Source: Takakia lepidozioides (lineage: Eukaryota > Streptophyta > Takakiopsida > Takakiales > Takakiaceae). From it: 64,000 bases of DNA. Below are positions 10,202-23,367 of the stretch, in pieces. Positions within the stretch are counted from its first letter, which is position 1. Each line of letters starts with the position of its first letter. A program made the position numbers and the translations under genes. The stretch spans positions 91,864,756-91,928,755 of the forward strand of contig CM060731.1 in assembly GCA_030704615.1 (NCBI GenBank), in the 5' to 3' direction. Under the pieces are notes generated by a model. It was given only the letters and a program-made list of their open reading frames with translations, was not told the DNA's origin and ran no database searches.

Positions 10202-13110
10202 TGAAGGTATGCCAAACTCACCCGAGAAGGAGAGAGAGAGAGAGAGACACCGGGGTTGGGATTTCGTGCAGGTGCAGCCTGGAAATTCTGGACTGGTTTG
10301 TTTTTCGAGAACGGCTAGAAGCGGCAGCCACAGTCGCCACCCTCCCAAGTACCTTGCAAACCCCAAGGAAAGACCTTGGGTATCCTTGCTACGGTCTACC
10401 AGGACGGTGGACCTCTCTAGAATTTTGTGTTGTAACCTAAATTAATCGCCATAGCCATCACATGCAAAGGACTCTATGTAGTGCGCATTGTTAAGGGGAA
10501 TCGCAGCTTTCAGCTCTGCAGCCCAACCCTAATCTGTTGCATGATGTGCGGTCTCTCAAGGGCCTTCCGTATGGAACGCGCGCGCAGGAGACTGCGAAAA
10601 AGGCATAAAGACATGTTTTGGTCCCACCACTTGCATCCCCAACGCATGAAACGACTGCCACGATCGCCAGTAGGCTCTTCTATACACGGGAAGCCGATCA
10701 TCCGAGAAGATAGCAGCCCTCTTCACAGCCCACCACACTTCCCAACACATGTCAAAATTGAACTAATAGAAATAATTTCACTCAGTCACTCCTCACAATC
10801 GTCTAAGTGACTAATTGTGACCCTTGTCCACAAGTGTCGCGGCCCTTTGCCTTGAGGGCGGGGGGGGGGTCGGGACACATGAGGGGCTGCTCCTGTGGTG
10901 GGGGCAGCGGCAACGATAGGTATGGGGGGCTGAAGCACCCTTGAGTGTCCAAGGCACTCAAGGAGGCGGAGGCGCTCACTAGGTGGAGCCCTGCACACCG
11001 GGTTGCGGTGGGGGTGGCTCCACAAGGGGTGGTGGTAGCTTAGCGGGTCTTAGTGGGGGTGGCATAGGACTCACCATAGGGTGGAGACCTCGTGGTGGGA
11101 GTCGTGGGGAGTCTTGGGACTCATCACGGCCCAATGGGGTCGTGGTGAGAGGGCCAAGACTCACCGCGACTCACCACCGGGAGTCGAGGGTCTTCGTGGT
11201 GGTTCGCCATAAAATGGCATGGCTGGTTGTGAAACCCCCGCGGACAGCTACAGAAGTATATATAGGGAGTAGTAACCCCGAGAACGGTGCAAGCCCGTTG
11301 GTGTCCAAAAACTAGTGAGTAAGCAAGCGAGCCGGAAAGCGACCAAAGAGTGGGGAGCTGTTCCGGACTGCCATCTACCAAAGGGAATTCCACTAGGCCC
11401 AAATAGGTGGAGGGTCTTTCGGGAGAGCGAAGGGGGACCGTTATGTCCCGGTGAGCAGCCGAAGCTCCGAGTTGGCCCGGCGGCCAGGTTGGGAGTCAGG
11501 CGCGCGCATCAAAGTGAGTAACTATGACTTGAAGGGGAGCTTACCGAAGTGAGGTGCGCGACAACAAGTGTACAATTCTGGGTTGAATATTTAATATAAT
11601 AATAATAATAATAATAATAATATTTAGAGAATTGTTGTGACTGAAAAATTAGCCCGCTCCATTTCAGGCACGTGTCCGATGGCCGGTATCAGTGCACACT
11701 TTAAACCCCGCCAAATACTGCATCCTGTTCCTTTTACACATCTGTGCGAAATTCCATGGAGGGTATACACAGCCAATGACGCTCATGGCCACACACGTAA
11801 AGGCCCGGGTTGTGGTGAACATGTGGGACACCCCACACTTAGGTCATATTTTGACTCACACCTTGCCTCAATCCACATAGCCGCGAGAAAAGCCGTGGAA
11901 TGTGACAGGTGTGAGACCCCCATACCGTGGAAAAAATCGATTTCTGTTGTAGTGAAAGTGAGAAAGAAGGAACCAGATGGGGCCCACCTAGGATGCTGGG
12001 GAATTTTGCCATCTCACCCATGAATATCCATGAATATCCGTGTAGTCAGTGGGCCCAATCTGCCATTTGGTATAGCCATGTGAAGTTCACTAGTTGACTT
12101 TCTAATAGTTCTACTACTGTTGGTGGGGGTGAGAAGCAACTCACTAGTGGTTGTGGTTGTGGATGCTGCAGGAGTATACGGGAGCAGTGGCAGGGTCCAC
12201 AGAAGGTTGGGGCTTGGTGAGGGGCTTGATGAGGTACGGGTGGAAAGTGGGGCCATGTGGGATTGCCCCTTGGGGCTCGTCTTCAAGGTGGAGCGCTTGG
12301 GGCTGGCGAAGTAGGGCTGGGGGCACTGGGATCGTCGTGCTTCTCAACGAGACTCATTTTCATACAGGTTCAACACACAAAAATTTCTACGTACAATCCG
12401 AAACCCGCAGTTTAGATATGTGATTCACTTTTCAACTGCAATTTTACAATCATTGTAGTTTGTTGTATGGTAGTTTAGATATCTGCTTCACTGCTCTGCA
12501 TTACTTTTGCAAATACTGTACTATATTGTAACTTTTTGTAACTTTCTAAACTGTTTATATTTGTTCGCAGGACCATCCACTATTTAATAGAAATGTCATT
12601 CACACTGCAGCTACTGATACTCTTGAAAACACATCAAGTCTCCATTACAAATCCCCTGATCATTCGCAATGCCGCCGGCTATTACTAAATTGTTGCATTC
12701 GGTGGATTCTTTGGTTCGTAGGAAAAGAGAAAATGATGATAAAGAATGATTCTTTGGGGATCAGTCATCATATCTGGGATTTACCGATACACAGGCAGAA
12801 TTGGCCAACAAGTACTCACATTCATTGTATTTCATTTTCAAGTAAGAGAGATACCTTCATGATCATTTTCACGTTAGTATTGCTCATGCTTGCCGATTCC
12901 AAAACCTAATCGGACATGGGGTCGTATTATAGCTTCCACCCATTCAGAGGGTTTGGCCCTTCACTTGTCAAGAGATTTTGTCATATTGCACCATGTGGCA
13001 AGTCTTCTTTGGCTATCATAGCCGCGACATCTGGGGCTACAAACCCCATGAATACTCCCCCATTCCGATTACGTTCAATAACCGATCATGTTAGCTGGTC
13101 CTTTTAAGGG
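10202..13110. other. gene-free region, G-rich, with a TATA-like site
   Basis: Frames here are short and low-complexity. 10,850-11,500 is G-rich with repeated ggtggt/gactcac words. It contains gtatatataggg near 11,257, followed by about 330 bp without stops of interest; this could be a solo-LTR promoter, but no paired repeat was found. A (TAA)n tract lies at 11,597-11,622. 12,400-13,110 is AT-rich with nothing recognisable. Confidence 0.4.
11940..11954 (-). repeat. orphan CACTA-like terminus
   Basis: atttctgttgtagtg closely matches the 3' terminus of the CACTA element at 8,292-8,304 (one insertion). No transposase or partner end is seen nearby; it may mark a small non-autonomous derivative or a chance match. 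Confidence 0.35.
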
Positions 13111-14180
13111 TTAATGTACTACAGAAGAGGCCGGTAGGGCCGATTCTGCCTTGTAAGCGGCACTAGGCGAGGCCGGTAGGCGGCCGAGCCCTGTGGCCGT
13201 GCACAAGGCAAAGTCTAGGCCCTACCCGGCCGTTCACTTGCGTAAAAAGCATGTTGTGGAGTATTCTCGCCGCTACATGGCGCAATCTGATTGGGGTTGT
13301 GCAGAGTCGAATTCATGCCAGATAGAGCCTGTATTCAGTGTTGAATCCCAACCCTTAAAACACACATTTCTGTCCTCCAGCAAATGGCATACTTTAGCAA
13401 CTTTGGGATTTGCTTCACTCAATTCTCTCTGCATAGGAATGTACTGATTGGATATTAAACACAGTCTTCGAGGATATAAACTGGGGTGAGCTTCAAGGTT
13501 ATGGTGGGTGGGGGGATTACTAATAACATGTACTTGGGTAGTTGAATACGCAGTTGTCAGGGTTGTCGTCCAGCACACAGGAGATTAGAAATTAGAAAGT
13601 GTGCTTGAAGACATGGGAAACAGATATCATGTAATGTACATAGACTATATATTCTCTTTGAATAACTGCTCCACCGGAGTTTCTATTGATAAAAATACAA
13701 CACTGATTTCTCAATTCTACCATAATGTAATAGCTGAATGATCTTGCAGGTGCTCAACGTACTAGAGAACGGGCCGTGTTTGGCCGATTCTGTAAGCGGC
13801 CTTTGGGCGAGCGTCAGGGCAAGCCCTATGGCCGCGCACAGGGCATAGTCGGCCCAACGCGGCCCGTTCACTGGCGTTAAAAGCAGGTTGTGGCGTATTC
13901 TCGCCGCCACCTGGTGCAATATGATTGGGGTTCAATTATCCCATATCGATTGCCCAGATTGAGAGCCCCGGAGAGGATATAAACGGGGCGAGCTTCCTAG
14001 TAAGGCAGGTGGATCGAAAGCTAGTCTAGTGATCGATGGCATAGATAATTGCTCTGCCGTCCTCCGAGCATAATCGGCCAATCCCTGCCGATTCTACGTA
14101 GTAGACTCTGGGTGGACGAATCGGCCTGAGAATTAGTCTCAAAAGTGGCAGAATAATACGCCACACCTGCTTTTAACGCA
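13110..14180. repeat. diverged ~190-bp repeat pair with fold-back ends
   Basis: Segments at about 13,120-13,310 and 13,765-13,935 share ggccgattctg, taagcggc, ggc(c)gagc, cccgttca/ccgttcac, gcgttaaaagca(t/g)gttgtgg, and gtattctcgccgc...gcaat(c/a)tgattggggtt. Each is followed by gatataaac(t/g)ggg(g/c)tgagctt-type sequence (13,473 and 13,977). The second copy carries inverted ends gaacgggccg (13,767) and cggcccgttc. A partial inverted copy (ccgattctac ... gcttttaacgc) lies at 14,090-14,180. This looks like a small non-autonomous element or solo repeat family. Confidence 0.6.
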
Positions 14181-16908
14181 TAAATATTCTGTGATCCGAA
14201 AGTTGGTGATCATTATAATGTTCATAGTTATAGCAGATTTACAAAGTGTTCTCCTTTAGCATGATGTGAGAAACGGAACATTGTTCTAGGTTCTAACCGT
14301 TACTGTTTTGAACAAAGAGGATGGGACTCGCTGAATGCTGATTGAAAGATGTCAAGATTTTATTCCTTGAAGATGGGACTTGTCGGTTGTGAAATGAGGC
14401 TGCTTACAAAGAACCAGACCTGTAGAGCATTCTGAAGCATCATTGGTGATCAAGGTGATGGGCCATGTTGAAGGTGCTGGTGTGCACCTGTGAAGGGCCC
14501 TTCAATGAACTGTTTAGCGTCAACAGTGAATCAGTGACATGAACTTCCACACAACATAATCATGGCTGTTACCATGCAACAATTACCTCCCAAAGTTAAT
14601 TACTATACCAAGTTGAAAAGAAACAACATAAGGCAACCCGGAAAACATCCATCAAATACTACTGGCACACCACAAAACCATCAATGCTATCTTGGCAGCT
14701 TCTGATGGAAAAACCAATCTTGATTTGTGAGTCATATTGGTAGGCTGGTTGGAAAGCCTATGCACGCACAGAAACCAGTCTTTTCTAATGTCCCCCCAAA
14801 TGTATCGGTACGTCCATGCAGGTAGAGATCAAAATTTCCTTCGATGACGTTGGAGGGTCTTGCCAGGGGAATGAGAATAACATTTTGCATCTGGCTGGTT
14901 ACGGCCACCACTCGCACAATGCCAACTTAGCTGTCAGCCAGGCCTTTCTGCACCACTGATCTACTGGTTGCTTTGCAATTGCTGGTCCCGCCTTGTGCCC
15001 ATCCATCCACCCTACATGCTGCTTCATAATTGACAAGCAATCTGCCATTGCTGTTATTTTCTTTGCTTCTTTTCAAAGGGAGAGTGAAGCGATGAAGCAC
15101 ATTCTACACACTAAGCACATTCTGATCGTTAGATTTGCAGTTTTTAATAATGTTAGACCCTTTGGGTCTGATGAAAGAACTTTTCAGCGTGTTTAATAAC
15201 CAGCATGGAAATGTAGCATAAGTGCTCGTCTGATTTCATGCTGCAATGCCAAATCATGCAATGCCCAAGACAAACTGAGGGATGGAAAACAGGTTCTCTG
15301 CTGCTTGCATTTATGTTGGATTGCCATCAGTGCTCTTGCTTTAGCGGTTTACAAATTCTTCAAAGAGGTGGACCACAGTAGATCGAATCAAAGTGATTAC
15401 TCATCTGCCGGACGAGACACAATTGGATACTTGCAGAAACATAACACTTTCCCAAGTGTCACTCAAGTTTTTGCCTTTGTTTTAATTTTAGGGACAATTC
15501 TAAGGTAGAACTTTACTAGTAAGGTCTATTGAGTCAATGCGATGAGCTCATGTCAGAGTTTTTATACTCTTGGATCTCGCCCCCTTTACACTATACCGCC
15601 TCTCGTTGGAAAGGTGGAACTGAAGGTTATATATATGAAGTAGAAATCATCTCTGATTCTAATTTATTATATTCCAACGGTGCTCCTAAAGGCTATTAGC
15701 ACAATTAGGTTCCCGTTTTCTGTACCTTCATTAGATTGGTTCGATCGCAAGCAAAGAAATTTCATCTTATGAGAGATCCAGATGACACCTGAGGCATCTT
15801 TAACACATTTAATAATCGATTAAGAATATGAGATATATTTCTTTTTTATTTAAGTCAGACTACATTAGTTATTTCAGAAAATTTTAGAACCTGAAGGTAG
15901 AAAATGTAAAACGAAATGTAGGGTTTGGATTAAGGACCTCCTAACAGATGAAGCTGTACTAGGCATGAAAGAATCAGCTGGTCTCAGCATATTCAAGCGT
16001 CTGGAGACACGTTCGTAAAGGAGTACTTTGCAAGGAATTACTGCCTGCGTTTCCACAGAAAACGACGCATTCGCTCTGTATTACGATATCAACCGGTCTA
16101 TGACTATCTAGAGCTAATGCATGCCAGCAACTTAGCGAAATTCCGACCTAGGAAAGATTTTAAATTAATGGTTGAGTCAGATTTGAAGAGATTCTAAAGA
16201 CCTATAAAGCTCCATTTAACGAATCCTGAGTTCTGTAGACGTGATATTGAAACATAAGAATTTCTACAGTAGTACGTTAATAATCCGGTTTCTCATATGC
16301 TTTGTATATTATTCCTCTTATCTTAAACTTCCCTCACCGACTTACACAGAGGTAGTTACTCTATCACCAGGATGACTTCGCCGCACGCTCATCTGCAGAA
16401 TGTAGGAAACAATTTGAATTAGCATTTCAGCTGGACCCCAAAGATATGTACAGGGGAAGGGGATCAGAGCTTAACGTTTGAGTACAGATTTATATATCAT
16501 GTCATAGTGACCAATAAGGTATTCGCTAGCTGCCTCCGGCATAACTAATACAGAATTAGGAAGTTGACGTTGACTACTTCAACAGATCCACCAACCTTGC
16601 ATCCACAGTCCACAATGGTAGGTCTGGGTAACATTTGCCTGAGAGTATCCGAAGATTCCGGAAGCTGAAAGACTGTCATTTCTGAGGAGCACCACATTGA
16701 TATATTGACCTTAAAAACTTGAAGATTACAAGGTCCAGATGTGATCCATTTGAGGGGTCACGGACAAGCTGGCACAGCAATCAAGAACTCTCTCGAGCGA
16801 TACATCCACATACTTTTGAAAATTTGATCCTTACATCCTGAGCGAGTTTCAGGTTTGAATGAAAGAGAATAGAGTGCTGTAGGATTGACTAAGGGCACGT
16901 CACCTGAA
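14181..16908. other. AT-rich, no gene seen
   Basis: Frames are short and not protein-like on either strand. The part nearest 16,908 is expected to hold the 3' untranslated region of the BELL gene; I could not assign a poly(A) site with confidence. Confidence 0.5.
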
Positions 16909-19900
16909 TCAAGCAACAAAGTCATGTTGCAGAAGCTGGCTGGCCAAGCGCTTGCGACTGGGTGAAATCTGCAAGTTGGAGTTGTTATACATGTCTTGAG
17001 AGATTTGAAGATAATGACCATTATTAACGTTAGATGATCGATCGATACTGTTGGAGCTGTCATACTCATGTCTGTTCATTTCCATACTGGTTTTGCCATA
17101 CAAGCCCATATTGTTGTATTTCTGTTGCATTGAGGAATCCATTGGTGACAAACCTGCATCACAGTGGCGGAGTCCAAGTGTGAGAGACACATCACCATTT
17201 CCGATTGTAGAGCTTCTTGAGTTGATGTATGCTGAATAGCCACCATATGTATTGAGGTTTCTTCCCTCAAAAGCTGATACAAAGCCTCCTCCTCCTACAA
17301 TGGTGGTCTCAAGTGCTGCCTGGATGCTGGCTCCCTTGTGAGCTCTGTAGATTTCTTGATCCCTTATACGTTTCTTTTCTTCGTGACCATTAGTGTGGTC
17401 AGACTCTCGCTTGCAAATGTCGTCAGTGAAATCTTGAGATTTCCCACAGTTGTCTCCGTCTGCATTCAGACCTGGGGAGGCTAAAGAGTCTGGAATTTCA
17501 GTGCTAGAGACGCTTCTAGCTCTTTTTGTGTCGTGAATTAACTCATCGTTTCGGACAATACAATCTTGCTGCTGTTCAGCTATGTGTGTATCAGTCACCT
17601 GTCCGTCATCGTCACATCCGCCAGCTTCCTCAGTAACTTCAATGACCTCTTTTCCATGTTGAGACATGGAAATCACTAGACCATTTCCATGGTCGTCACC
17701 ATGCATGGCAGAATCCGATCTGGCCCCATCATTACACCTCCCATAGCTAGGCATGACGTTATCATCCTCATCCCTTGGCAATATCCTGTCGTGTGCAGAA
17801 CGTCCTTCTTCTGCCTCCCTCTCCTCTTCCATATACATCTCCTCTACCATGGGTTTCCACAATCGGACTCGTGCATTGATGAACCAGTTGGAAACCTGCA
17901 AAGCAATATATATTCCCAGCATTCATCTATTAGCAGATTTTGAATATTCAAGCTGCTTGAATCTTGTCATAGCTGAGTAAACGGTCCAACCCCTTACCTT
18001 CAAATCATTTTCTAGACCTGTTATCCCAACCTTGTATTATGAAAATCTCAGGCACTCTTTTCGGCAGCAGAATTGGAAATGACAGCACAGGCACGTTTAT
18101 ACTATAAAATGATTTGTTCCTGGGCAAGTACGTAGTCGAATTTCCTACATGAACCATTAGTGAGAAGAACCTGATACAAAGATACAAAGTTCCACAAACA
18201 TGAGTATTTCCACCAAGGTTGACTCTTCCACAAAACGCCCTTTAACATAGATTTACAGAAACCACAGGATTAAAACCAGATTCTGCCATCTCTGTAGATG
18301 ACATCTCCTGAAGACTCTAAGATTGGATCACTGGACCTTCCAAGGCTGGAGTCCTTGGCACATTATTAGTTTGTTTTTCCGGTATCTAGATTAATCGTCC
18401 CTACCCCTTCTCCATTGAGGAATCATATATGATAAGTAACAGGGTTTACAATGCGTAAAAATGAAAACCCACAAATTAAACTTGTGATTATTATTTCTGA
18501 TCTATATATATATATATATCTCTGGAACCACCACAGACTCAAAAAGAGCATGCGCTGCTGTTGGCGCTACAGCTATCTTCTACAGGTGCAAAAGCTAAAT
18601 GTATGCGCCCTTTCAGTTGAACCCAACTGATTAATTTACAGAAAGCCTCATATCTTCGTGTAGGGACTCACATGGAATCAGCATGTTAAAAGGGATCTAA
18701 ATGAAATGTTTATTTATAACGACCCGGAAAGTTCATAGAACTTAAGATGGGACAGGGAGAAAGGGGCACAAGCAGCCAAAAAACAACTTTTGCTCAAGCG
18801 ATTCTGTAGGAGTCAGCACCTCATGCGTATATGGAAACTGCAACAAACTGAAAAGCAGACAGAGTACACAGAAACGAAGATCTGCTTTCCTCAGTTCCAG
18901 CTTTTTGTCCAAGTGCATCAAGATCATGATCCAGAATGTTACCTGACTTCTTGTGAGAGCTGTTTGCTTGGCCAAAAGAAGTTTGTCTGCATCCTTGGGA
19001 TACCTGATTCATCATGGAATGATCTTCTTAAGAGAAGAATGAGAACGATGAAAGCCTACTCTATCATGGAGCCCTACTGTCTGAAAGTAGACACATAGAA
19101 CTTGAGAATCATGTATATACATAATTTGAAATCATCGTGAACTCAGATAACTGGAGCAACTTCCAGATGAAAGGGAGACTTTCAGATAAGAAACTACACT
19201 TCTCTTTCATTTGACATCTCATGTCAGCTACTGCAGCTCTGTCTTATTCAAAATCATCTGTAGTTTTGTGAGGTCAGATAATTTCGAGGGAACACCTGGA
19301 ATCACCAAAGTTACATCCTAGACCTCTACTGAACAAGCACTCTTGTTGAATATGAATCAATTTAGAGCTGAACATTTCAGATTTTCTTGCGTGGCGCTGT
19401 TCCCTAAATCATGACCCATGTATTGCAATACATAATTCCTCAACCCACCAGCTTAGGCCTATTGCACGCAACGCTGCCACAGTATGTATACTAAAACTAG
19501 GTGCACTCCGTATTACTGTTTACAGTTAAACACAGCTGGCCACAACATCCCAAGGAGACTCGAAACAGAGACTCCTGATGTTCTTTCGACTTGGTACCTA
19601 ACACACTTTAAGTTCTACTCCAAGAATAAGGTCCAAATTTGATCATATCCACAAAAGAGACCTCCTCAGCCACAAGCTCCGTGATCCTTGAACGTCACAA
19701 CTAAGTACTATAGATCCAGCCAAGTAGCCTAAACATGTAAACAAGCCAACTAACAATCCCACATGACGTCCCCTTGATGTTAGCTGCGTGCTCAATAAGA
19801 CTCTCCATATTGAACTGTACACACAACGATATCCTCTATCAAAAACTCTCAGACCAAGTCCAACTATATTTCCAAGCTGGACCACTTACGGGTGAAGGAA

Positions 19901-22900
19901 GTGCTCAAACAACCAAGCCCGTAGTACGGAGACAGCACGCTCTGGAAGCCCTCGCTGTGGTCGCCATGCATGCTGCTGTAGCATCCCTAATTGCTGGAGT
20001 GCCCGCTGCTGACGTAAACGTTGGTCCACGTATCGCAACCTTGATGTCTCCCCTCTTCCAGTAGTTCTGTAAAAATCATCTTCCCCCAATGCTCTTCTCA
20101 TCACTCTGTATTGACCACCTATTGCATCCCTTAAACACCTGTAATGAGAGGTCGAAGGTGCATGCCATATTAGAATCACTCTTGGACATATGAGTTCACA
20201 TTTGAAACCAGCTCATAAGATATTCCAGATTCTGTGTGCATGATACATCTGAATATGTGATCCGTCTTCAGTGACTAATGGCAATGATGGAAATGTATAA
20301 TAAACATGGAATACCAAAAGAAAGATCGTGCAGCCAAATGAGAGCCAAATTCAGAATCCAGTAAGAGAGCATACGTATATGTACATGCATGATGGAACTG
20401 ACAGCCTGATGCAGGGAAGCTTGAAATGTAAAATTCAAGTTAGAGGATGATGTCAACCACAAGGTCTCATCAGAACTTCGTTCAGGGCATATTTCAATAG
20501 AAGATGGTACGTACCTGAAGTGACGTGACATTGCTTGCAGAGCCAAAACAGTATAGGGTGTGGCTGCGTGTAGTCCTGCTTGAGAATTGAAGCCACTTAT
20601 CACAATTTGTAATTGATCGCAGTACTGCCGGTAACTTCTTTCCACCTGTCAGATTGCAAACTTGTCAGATCTAAACAATCTCTGGGGCTCGTATCGACTT
20701 TTAGCAGTGATATATAGACCACCAAAAGGCAAACCTGACATTTCCCAATTCAGAGGGATCAAAGAGCATCGACATTTCATACTTCTACAGAAATATAGCT
20801 ATCATCATAACCTTTGTCGTCCTTTAAAAGATTATGTACAGATTTTTGTTGAGAAGATCATGAAACAGAGACATTGTAAACTGGCCAGTTGAATTGATTT
20901 GCCTTATCCTGCAAATCAAAACCGCAACTCTTGTCATGCTGACCGATCTGAGGATCCTTCTAAACATCATGATCATGATGGTTTCTTCCAGTTCCACATG
21001 GGATTGGGAGCTGTAGATGGTGAATTGACGGTTATAATGTAATCACCGCACTCGACAGAATTACAGCTTTACACACTTTGCTTCCTGAAAAAGGTCTCTA
21101 TACTCCATGTGCACTGTCGACACTAAATTCATGGCTTGATGTGTGTACAGAGGCCTCCTGTGCATCTACTAGTGCATCTGATTAAGTACTTTAGGTCTCA
21201 AACCACTTGGATACCACAAAGATGTACATTTTCATGTTATACGTGGCTCGTACGTGGTGGAAGCTGGGTTCATAAATCAGTGATTCTTATTCCTGAAAAG
21301 TATTATATAGCAGAGATAGCCTTGGTTAGCAGCCTGGACCAGTGCTATTAGATTACATGCCTATGTAGAAGAAAGCGCATAGAAGCAGCTCCAGATTTTG
21401 TTTTTACCTCATCCAGCATCAATGCAAGCTTCCCCTTCTTTATATGAAGATCTTCTCTGTTATCTGTCCTTAGAGTGGTATCAGCAGCGCTTTGACTCAC
21501 TTCGGATAAATGGGAAACGGCGGTCACCGATGCTGACGTGTCAGGAAACGATCCGTGATTCCTTGTAGATTCAACTTCAGATATCGCCGTTACAGTACAC
21601 TCATCTTTGCCGTGATGAGTTAAATTCCCTTCGATGCTTGCAGAGCTTCCAGCAGCCATCCAGTGCTCTGACCTTGCAGGCTTAGAGCGTTTGCAGGGGG
21701 TCACCCTACAAACTTCAACCAATATTTCCTGGGCAGATCTCAGGAACCTAGAGGCTGTGAAATAATTGTTGGATCCACCTGATCCTGCTGGCCCACTTGT
21801 TCTGAAATCTACGTGATGCTGTCTACCCCCGATAATGTCCACAGCTTCTCTCACGGATCTTCTAAAGCGACTCAAGCTTGCATTGGCGCCTGTAACATAT
21901 CTGCTGGATGCTCCCTCGGCCTTCGCTTCCGCAGCAGCATGAGAGAGAGCAGCAGCAACAGTACCGATTCCTGACTCAGGAAGATGTGAATGCAGAGATC
22001 GGAATTGCAAAGCCGAGGATTGTGGTTGATGTGAAGAGAGAGACAAAGAGAGGCCCTGGCCAATATTGACAGAACCATATGAATGCTCAATGTGTGAACC
22101 ACTTCCATCTCCACCGTGAACAGAGGTTGTTGGCTGGTGATGCATATGCGAGAGATCATTAGCACCACGGCTGACTCCGAACTGAGACAAACTGCCAAAT
22201 TGAGACTGAGCATTCAGAGATGCTTCATTTGAAGGTAGAAATAAGAGCTCGTTTCCTCCATTGCGCCAACTGTTATAGTTTTGGTTTTCAGTACGGGACC
22301 CCTGTATATTTCGAATGTGGGCCTGGTAAGTCAGAGGTACATTGTTGGGAGCAATGGCTTCCAAAGCCCGCTGACTCAACGCACTCTGTGCAAGAGAAGG
22401 TGGGATAAATGGAACACGGAACTGATGCTGGTCCTGTTGATCAGTGGAATCCTGCTGTGAAGATGGGGCTGTTTCCCCAGGCTCTGGAGGATACAGCACT
22501 GTAGCTGACGCATCGGAGCTGTATCCGTGCGCAAAACCTGGGTTCACGTAATAAAGCTGCATTGCTTCCGGTTGGGAATTTGATGATGAGAAGTAGATGG
22601 CAGTGGCATCCTTATGATCACCCCTCTCAAAGGAGCTTCCGTGTAGACCACCTACGATTTGAGCAGTTTCCGCCGTATTCGAAGTGGTCGCCAGTATACC
22701 AGATCCACTTGTGAGAATATTCTGCAAAGAAATGCTCAAATGTCCAGCCTGCTGCCCAGCGGCTGCACTCAAGCTGCCCCAGCTGTTGGACTTTGATAGA
22801 GCAGTCGAATGACTTGAAAATTTTCCAGAATTTGTAAGGATTGGATTAGAATAATCGTCAAGCGTTCCAAGCAAAGATGAGCGCTGTGCAGTTCCAACAT

Positions 22901-23367
22901 CAGCACCTGGTGAATGGCTCGAGGACTCTGAAGGCGCTGCGAGTAGCTCAGCCCCTGTCAGGAAATTGTATGAATCTGACGATATCAGGTGACTATTGTA
23001 GCCGGGAAGCACATCGCCGTGCAGTGCATGGTCGTTGGGATGCTGTCCGTATCCTCGTAAAGATGAGACTTCTGATGGTGGCTCAAAGTTTTCTGATTCT
23101 GGCTGGACCTTTGGCACCTGCTTGCAACAGATTTCCAAGCACGTGTTACAAGCACTGCAGATTATGATATATCAAGGAATCTTAGAAAGGCCGCGTAATA
23201 GAAACAGAGTCCTCGTATCCATGGAGGCCGAAACAGAGTCTTCAGGGGCCTGCTGACTGAAAGCAATAATCGGCATGATCCAATAAAGTCACAGGTAAGA
23301 ATAAATCAAGGAGCCCTACCAGAGGATATGCTTGATGAGGGAGAAGTCCTGAAGAGTGGTTAGCCAT
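16909..23367 (-). CDS. BELL1-like TALE homeodomain transcription factor, six exons, intact
   Basis: Minus-strand coding exons: 23367-23320, 23117-21408, 20645-20515, 20138-19890, 19003-18943 and 17895-16909. All introns begin GT and end AG, and phases are consistent. The sum is 3,186 bp, 1,061 residues, without a stop. ATG at 23,367 (context ccATGg) is chosen because the long second exon has no usable upstream start. Domains: ZIBEL-like GLSLSLSS at about 371-378; SKY motif [14 protein letters not shown] at about 472-485; BELL domain from LALMLDE (580) through [13 protein letters not shown] to about 685. The homeodomain runs about 688-750 with the TALE loop and recognition helix [13 protein letters not shown] (736-748). 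A second ZIBEL motif VSLTLGL is at 969-975. BELL proteins are nuclear DNA-binding factors that pair with KNOX proteins. The protein is long for the family because of Ser/Gln-rich flanks. Identity is very secure; orthology to a named BELL gene is not claimed. Confidence 0.95.
18503..18519. repeat. (TA)n microsatellite in BELL intron 5
   Basis: Uninterrupted TA dinucleotides inside the 1,047-bp intron between the two homeodomain exons. Confidence 0.9.

Noticed and set aside
11250-11520. Solo LTR with TATA box
   Set aside because: Only a TATA-like word is present; no paired repeat, TG...CA ends or target duplication was found.
21348-23138. Reading the BELL N-terminus from 23,138
   Set aside because: The first codon there is TTG with a stop shortly upstream. 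An AG acceptor at 23,118 joins in phase to a short ATG exon at 23,367-23,320.
22220-23256. Plus-strand frames over the BELL exon
   Set aside because: Shadow frames of a well-supported minus-strand exon.
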